From Nymphaea colorata (lineage: Eukaryota > Streptophyta > Magnoliopsida > Nymphaeales > Nymphaeaceae): a stretch of 64,000 bases of DNA. Positions within the stretch are counted from its first letter, which is position 1, and each line of letters opens with the position of its first letter. The position numbers and the translations under genes are program-made. The stretch covers positions 7,827,682 through 7,891,681 of the forward strand of contig NC_045151.1 of the NCBI RefSeq assembly GCF_008831285.2, written 5' to 3'. The notes below the pieces were generated by a model. That model was not told the DNA's origin and made no database searches. It was given only the letters and a program-made list of their open reading frames with translations. This document shows, in pieces, positions 57,684-64,000 of the stretch.

Positions 57684-60600
57684 GATAATATGAAAAGAGA
57701 AGCTCCAAACACCATGGCGGACCATAAGGTAGGGCAATTCTAGGTTGTACTTCATTTATTTTGCTTCTTACTATTTAATTTTAAGTCCAATATCTGTGGG
57801 AGGCTTTCATTTTCATTCATATTCATAGCTGAGAATAATATCCAGCTAGGATGAGCTATGATCGAATGTACATTTTAATGCATTCTTCATGCATGAATCA
57901 AATTTTCTAAAGCAAAACCCATGTATCTATCATTTAAAAGGGTGCCAAGGCCATGCCTGTTTCAAAAAAAGCTTGCCTAAACCTATTTTCGACTTCCCAC
58001 CATGAGAGGGTTCCACAATGAGAAAGTGAGAGAGTGTTTGCGTGATAAGAGGTCTCTTATCAAATTTTCTATTTTAAGATAGAAAACACACATATATACG
58101 TAGATATTATGATGTATATGTATGTGCAACCTCTTATTAAAACTTAGTTTTTCCTTTCAAAATCAGGTTGGAACATGTTTCCAAATTGGTTTTAAAAAAA
58201 AAAAACCTTCACTTTGGTCTTCGTAGTTCAAAACTACAATATTATTTAATATTTCATTTCAAAATTTTGTCTATTTCAGCAATACATGTGTAAAAATGCA
58301 TGCGCATTGCTGAACTCAGACCTTGATCTCATGAAATCTAGCTTAAAGTTTCAAAGTTTAAAGCTAATAAGAAAAGAGAAGCTCCAAACACCATGGCAGA
58401 CCATAAGGTAGGGCAATTCTAGGTTGTTCTTCATTTATTTTGCTTCTTACTATTTATTTTTAAGTCCAATATCTGTGGGAGGGTTTCATTTTCATTCGTA
58501 TTCATAGCTGAGAATAATATCCAGCGAGGATGACCTATGATCAAATGTACATTTTAATGCCTTCTTCATGCATGAATCAAATTTTCTAAAGCAAAACCCA
58601 TGAATCTATCGTTTAAAAGGGTGCCAAGGCCATGCATGTATCAAAAATAGCTTGCCAAAACATATTTTCGACTTCCCATCATGAGAGGGTTCCACAATGA
58701 GAAAGTGAGAGAGTGACTTATATTTGCTGTAATATATAATATAACTGTCTATTAGGGACAGATGCATTCTCACGAATGTGATCTACCCTTACATGGCAAA
58801 AGTCATAATGAAATATGTATGAACATCCACTTAATTTCTTTCATCTAGAGTCATTTTGCTTCATACATTCATGATATAATCGATTAAGGGTGGTGGTAAA
58901 AACCCAGCCATCGACCATCATGGTTTGCATGATAAGAGGTCTCTTATCAAATTTTCTATTTTAAGATACAAAACACACATCTATACGTAGATATTATGAT
59001 TTATATGTATGTGAAACCTCTTATTAAAACTTAGTTTTTCTCTTCAAAATCAGGTTGGAACATGTTTCCAAATTGGTTTAAAAAAAAAAACCATCACTTT
59101 GGTCTTCGTAGTTCAAAACTACAATATTATTTAATATTTCATTTCAAAACTTTGTCTATTTCAGCAATACATGTATAAAAATGCATGCGCATTGCTGAAC
59201 TCAGACCTTGATCTCATGAAATCTAGCTTAAAGTTTCAAAGTTTAAAGCTAATAAGAAAAGAGAAGCTCCAAACACCATGGCGGTCCATAAGGTAGGGCA
59301 ATTCTAGGTTGTTCTTCATTTATTTTGCTTCTTACTATTTATTTTTAAGTCCAATATCTGTGGGAGGGTTTCATTTTCATTCGTATTCATAGCTGAGAAT
59401 AATATCCAGCGAGGATGAGCTATGATCAAATGTACATTTTAATGCCTTCTTCATGCATGAATCAAATTTTCTAAAGCAAAACCCATGAATCTATCGTTTA
59501 AAAGGGTGCCAAGGCCATGCATGTATCAAAAATAGCTTGCCAAAACCTATTTTCGACTTCCCACCATGAGAGGGTTCCACAATGAGAAAGTGAGAGAGTG
59601 ACTTATATTTGCTGTAATATATAATATAACTGTCTATTAGGGACAGATGCATTCTCACGAATGTGATCTACCCTTACATGGCAAAAATCATAATAAAATA
59701 TGTATGAACATCCACTTAATTTCTTTCATCTAGAGTCATTTTGATTCATACATTCATGATATAATCGATTAAGGGTGGTGGTAAAAACCCAGCCATCGAC
59801 CATCATGGTTTGCGTGATAAGAGGTCTCTTATCAAATTTTCTATTTTAAGATACAAAACACACATATATACGTAGATATTATGATGTATATGCATGTGAA
59901 ACCTGTTATTAAAACTTAGTTTTTCTCTTCAAAATCAGGTTGTAACATGCTTCCAAATTGGTTTAAAAACAAAAACCTTCACTTTGGTCCTTGTAGTTGA
60001 AAACTACAATATTATTTAATATTTCATTTCAAAACTTTGTCCATTTCAGCAATATATGCGTAAAAATGCGTGCGCATTTTTCTGGGTTTAAAGCTAATAA
60101 GAAAAGAGAAGCTCCAAACACCATGGCGGACCATAAGGTAGGGCAATTCTAGGTCGTTCTTCATTTATTTTGCTTCTTACTATTTATTTTTAAGTCCAAT
60201 ATCTGTGGGAGGGTTTCATTTTCATTCGTATTCATAGCTGAGAATAATATCCAGCGAAGATGAGCTATGATCAAATGTACATTTTAATGCCTTCTTCATG
60301 CATGAATCAAATTTTCTAAAGCAAAACCCATGAATCTATCGTTTAAAAGGGTGCCAAGGTCATGCATGTATCAAAAATAGCTTGCCAAAACCTATTTTCA
60401 ACTTCCCATCATGAGAGGGTTCCACAATGAGAAAGTGAGAGAGTGACTTATATTTGCTGTAATATATAATATAACTGTCTATTAGGGACAGATGCATTCT
60501 CACGAATGTGATCTACCCTTACATGGCAAAAGTCATAATGAAATATGTATGAACATCCACTTAATTTCTTTCATCTAGAGTCATTTTGCTTCATACATTC

Positions 60601-63600
60601 ATGATATAATCGATTAAGGGTGGTGGTAAAAACCCAGCCATCGACCATCATGGTTTGCATGATAAGAGGTCTCTTATCAAATTTTCTATTTTAAGATACA
60701 AAACACACATCTATACGTAGATATTATGATTTATATGTATGTGAAACCTCTTATTAAAACTTAGTTTTTCCCTTCAAAATCAGGTTGGAACATGTTTCCA
60801 AATTGGTTTAAAAAAAAAAAAACCTTCACTTTGGTCTTCGTAGTTCAAAACTACAATATTATTTAATATTTCATTTCAAAACTTTGTCTATTTCAGCAAT
60901 ACATGCGTAAAAATGCGTGCGCATTTTTCTGGATTTAAAGCTAATAAGAAAAGAGAAGCTCCAAACACCATGGCGGACCATAAGGTAGGGCAATTCTAGG
61001 TCGTTCTTCATTTATTTTGCTTCTTACTATTTATTTTTAAGTCCAATATCTGTGGGAGGGTTTCATTTTCATTCGTATTCATAGCTTAGAATAATATCCA
61101 GCGAAGATGAGCTATGATCAAATGTACATTTTAATGCCTTCTTCATGCATGAATCAAATTTTCTAAAGCAAAACCCATGAATCTATCGTTTAAAAGGGTG
61201 CCAAGGTCATGCATGTATCAAAAATAGCTTGCCAAAACCTATTTTCAACTTCCCATCATGAGAGGGTTCCACAATGAGAAAGTGAGAGAGTGACTTATAT
61301 TTGCTGTAATATATAATATAACTGTCTATTAGGGACAGATGCATTCTCACGAATGTGATCTACCCTTACATGGCAAAAGTCATAATGAAATATGTATGAA
61401 CATCCACTTAATTTCTTTCATCTAGAGTCATTTTGCTTCATACATTCATGATATAATCGATTAAGGGTGGTGGTAAAAACCCAGCCATCGACCATCATGG
61501 TTTGCATGATAAGAGGTCTCTTATCAAATTTTCTATTTTAAGATACAAAACACACATCTATACGTAGATATTATGATTTATATGTATGTGAAACCTCTTA
61601 TTAAAACTTAGTTTTTCTCTTCAAAATCAGGTTGGAACATGTTTCCAAATTGGTTTAAAAAAAAAAACCTTCACTTTGGTCTTCGTAGTTCAAAACTACA
61701 ATATTATTTAATATTTCATTTCAAAACTTTGTCTATTTCAGCAATACATGCGTAAGAATGCGTGCGCATTGCTGAACTCAGACCTTGATCTCATGAAATC
61801 TGGCTTAAAGTTTCTAGGTTTAAAGCTAATAAGAAAAGAGAAGCTCCAAACACAATGGCGGACCATAAGGTAGGGCAATTCTAGGTTGTTCTTCATTTAT
61901 TTTGCTTCTTACTATTTATTTTTAAGTCCAATATCTGTGGGAGGGTTTCATTTTCATTCGTATTCATAGCTGAGAATAATATCCAGCGAAGATGAGCTAT
62001 GATCAAATGTACATTTTAATGCCTTCTTCATGCATGAATCAAATTTTCTAAAGCAAAACCCATGAATCTATCGTTTAAAAGGGTGCCAAGGCCATGCATG
62101 TATCAAAAATAGCTTGCCAAAACCTATTTTCAACTTCCCATCATGAGAGGGTTCCACAATGAGAAAGTGAGAGAGTGACTTATATTTGCTGTAATATATA
62201 ATATAACTGTCTATTAGGGACAGATGCATTCTCACGAATGTGATCTACCCTTACATGGCAAAAGTCATAATGAAATATGTATGAACATCCACTTAATTTC
62301 TTTCATCTAGAGTCATTTTGCTTCATACATTCATGATATAATCGATTAAGGGTGGTGGTAAAATCCCAGCCATCGACCATCATGGTTTGCATGATAAGAG
62401 GTCTCTTATCAAATTTTCTATTTTAAGATACAAAACACACATCTATACGTAGATATTATGATTTATATGTATGTGAAACCTCTTATTAAAACTTAGTTTT
62501 TCTCTTCAAAATCAGGTTGGAACATGTTTCCAAATTGGTTTAAAAAAAAAAAACCTTCACTTTGGTCTTCGTAGTTCAAAACTACAATATTATTTAATAT
62601 TTCATTTCAAAACTTTGTCTATTTCAGCAATACATGCGTAAGAATGTGTGCGCATTGCTGAACTCAGACCTTGATCTCATGAAATCTGGCTTAAAGTTTC
62701 TAGGTTTAAAGCTAATAAGAAAAGAGAAGCTCCAAACACAATGGCGGACCATAAGGTAGGGCAATTCTAGGTTGTTCTTCATTTATTTTGCTTCTTACTA
62801 TTTATTTTTAAGTCCAATATCTGTGGGAGGGTTTCATTTTCATTCGTATTCATAGCTGAGAATAATATCCAGCGAGGATGAGCTATGATCAAATGTACAT
62901 TTTAATGCCTTCTTCATGCATGAATCAAATTTTCTAAAGCAAAACCCATGAATCTATCGTTTAAAAGGGTGCCAAGGCCATGCATGTATCAAAAATAGCT
63001 TGCCAAAACCTATTTTCGACTTCCCACCATGAGAGGGTTCCACAATGAGAAAGTGAGAGAGTGACTTATATTTGCTGTAATATATAATATAACTGTCTAT
63101 TAGGGACAGATGCATTCTCACGAATGTGATCTACCCTTACATGGCAAAAGTCGTAATGAAATATGTATGAACATCCACTTAATTTCTTTCATCTAGAGTC
63201 ATTTTGCTTCATACATTCATGATATAATCGATTAAGGGTGGTGGTAAAAACCCAGCCATCGACCATCATGGTTTGCATGATAAGAGGTCTCTTATCAAAT
63301 TTTCTATTTTAAGATACAAAACACACATCTATACGTAGATATTATGATGTATATGTATGTGAAACCTCTTATTAAAACTTAGTTTTTCTCTTCAAAATCA
63401 GGTTGGAACATGTTTCCAAATTGGTTTTAAAAAAAAAAACCTTCACTTTGGTCTTCGTAGTTCAAAACTACAATATTATTTAATATTTCATTTCAAAACT
63501 TTGTCTATTTCAGCAATACATGCGTAAAAATGCGTGCGCATTGCTGAACTCAGATCTTGATCTCATGAAATCTGGCTTAAAGTTTCTAGGTTTAAAGCTA

Positions 63601-64000
63601 ATAAGAAAAGAGAAGCTCCAAACACAATGGCGGACCATAAGGTAGGGCAATTCTAGGTTGTTCTTCATTTATTTTGCTTCTTACTATTTATTTTTAAGTC
63701 CAATATCTATGGGAGGGTTTCATTTTCATTCGTATTCATAGCTGAGAATAATATCCAACGAGGATGAGCTATGATCAAATGTACATTTTAATGCCTTCTT
63801 CATGCATGAATCAAATTTTCTAAAGCAAAACCCATGAATCTATCGTTTAAAAGGGTGCCAAGGCCATGCATGTATCAAAAATAGCTTGCCAAAACCTATT
63901 TTCGACTTCCCATCATGAGAGGGTTCCACAATGAGAAAGTGAGAGAGTGACTTATATTTGCTGTAATATATAATATAACTGTCTATTAGGGACAGATGTA
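57684..64000. repeat. Satellite array, unit about 885 bp, runs off the right edge
   Basis: Head-to-tail units are anchored on AGCTCCAAACAC at 57701, 58380, 59265, 60110, 60957, 61842, 62728 and 63614. The spacings are 679, 885, 845, 847, 885, 886 and 886 bp. Adjacent units look about 95-99% identical. Units have no long open frames. Each contains a poly-A run inside TTTAAAAAAAAAACC, the stem GATAAGAG-GT-CTCTTATC, and an AATACATGCGTAAAAATGCG stretch. The last unit is cut by the window, so the full array length is unknown. Whether it is pericentromeric, subtelomeric or a local array cannot be told. Confidence 0.97.
58716..58923. repeat. 208-bp block present in inner satellite units, absent in the edge unit
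   Basis: In unit 2 the text GAGAGAGTG is followed by this block and then TTTGCATGATAAGAGG. In unit 1 GAGAGAGTG (ending 58036) joins TTTGCGTGATAAGAGG directly. The block has no inverted ends or flanking duplication, so it does not look like a transposon insertion. A deletion in the edge unit is the simpler reading. Confidence 0.85.

Noticed and set aside
58716-58923. Transposon insertion in satellite units
   Set aside because: No inverted ends and no flanking duplication at the junctions.
57684-64000. CRISPR-like array
   Set aside because: The units are about 885 bp, contiguous and nearly identical, without spacers; this is a plant satellite.

Overview
This is nuclear DNA from a flowering plant. 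The evidence is one intron-containing PIF-type bHLH gene (phytochrome-interacting factor), plant-type Ty1/copia, hAT, CACTA and PIF/Harbinger elements, AT-rich intergenic DNA full of microsatellites, and a long satellite array. The sequence alone does not fix the species.

Layout. 1-7.1 kb holds no gene I can support: a small CACTA-type foldback MITE, a second CACTA end, and two short degenerate tandem repeats. 7.1-18.0 kb is a block of transposon insertions just upstream of the only clear gene. It contains a very GC-rich 862-bp non-autonomous hAT-like element (8-bp duplication CTCATCCA), a 6.16-kb copia element with both LTRs and a 5-bp duplication (CATTT), a 262-bp hAT-like MITE nested in that copia (8-bp duplication CCAGGAGA), and a 3.29-kb hAT with a decayed transposase gene (8-bp duplication CGTAAAAG). 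Only about 290 and 340 bp of host DNA separate the three large insertions.

18.0-22.7 kb is the PIF gene on the + strand: a leader with two uORFs, a tiny coding start exon, then exons carrying the phytochrome-B binding (APB) motif and the bHLH domain. One intron inside the bHLH region has a GC donor and a length divisible by three. About 0.6 kb past the stop codon lies a perfect 97-bp inverted copy of the bHLH helix-2 exon with its intron edges. If it is transcribed with the gene, it could make a self-complementary RNA. I rank this as the most interesting feature of the window.

23.4-57.7 kb is repeat-dominated. It holds a doubtful two-exon candidate on the minus strand (28.3-29.5 kb), a decayed minus-strand copia 3' half (31-32.6 kb), a decayed minus-strand PIF/Harbinger transposase (42.5-43.6 kb), several local tandem duplications, and an unclassified family of old, diverged, promoter-like long repeats. 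The best pair of that family is 37.0-39.9 and 53.1-56.3 kb, with a partial member at 48.6-49.3 kb; they carry TATA boxes and pyrimidine or poly-C tracts. From 57.7 kb to the right edge runs a head-to-tail satellite with a unit of about 885 bp, with a shortened edge unit and two internal short-variant units. All comparisons were made by eye; no search or alignment program was run.
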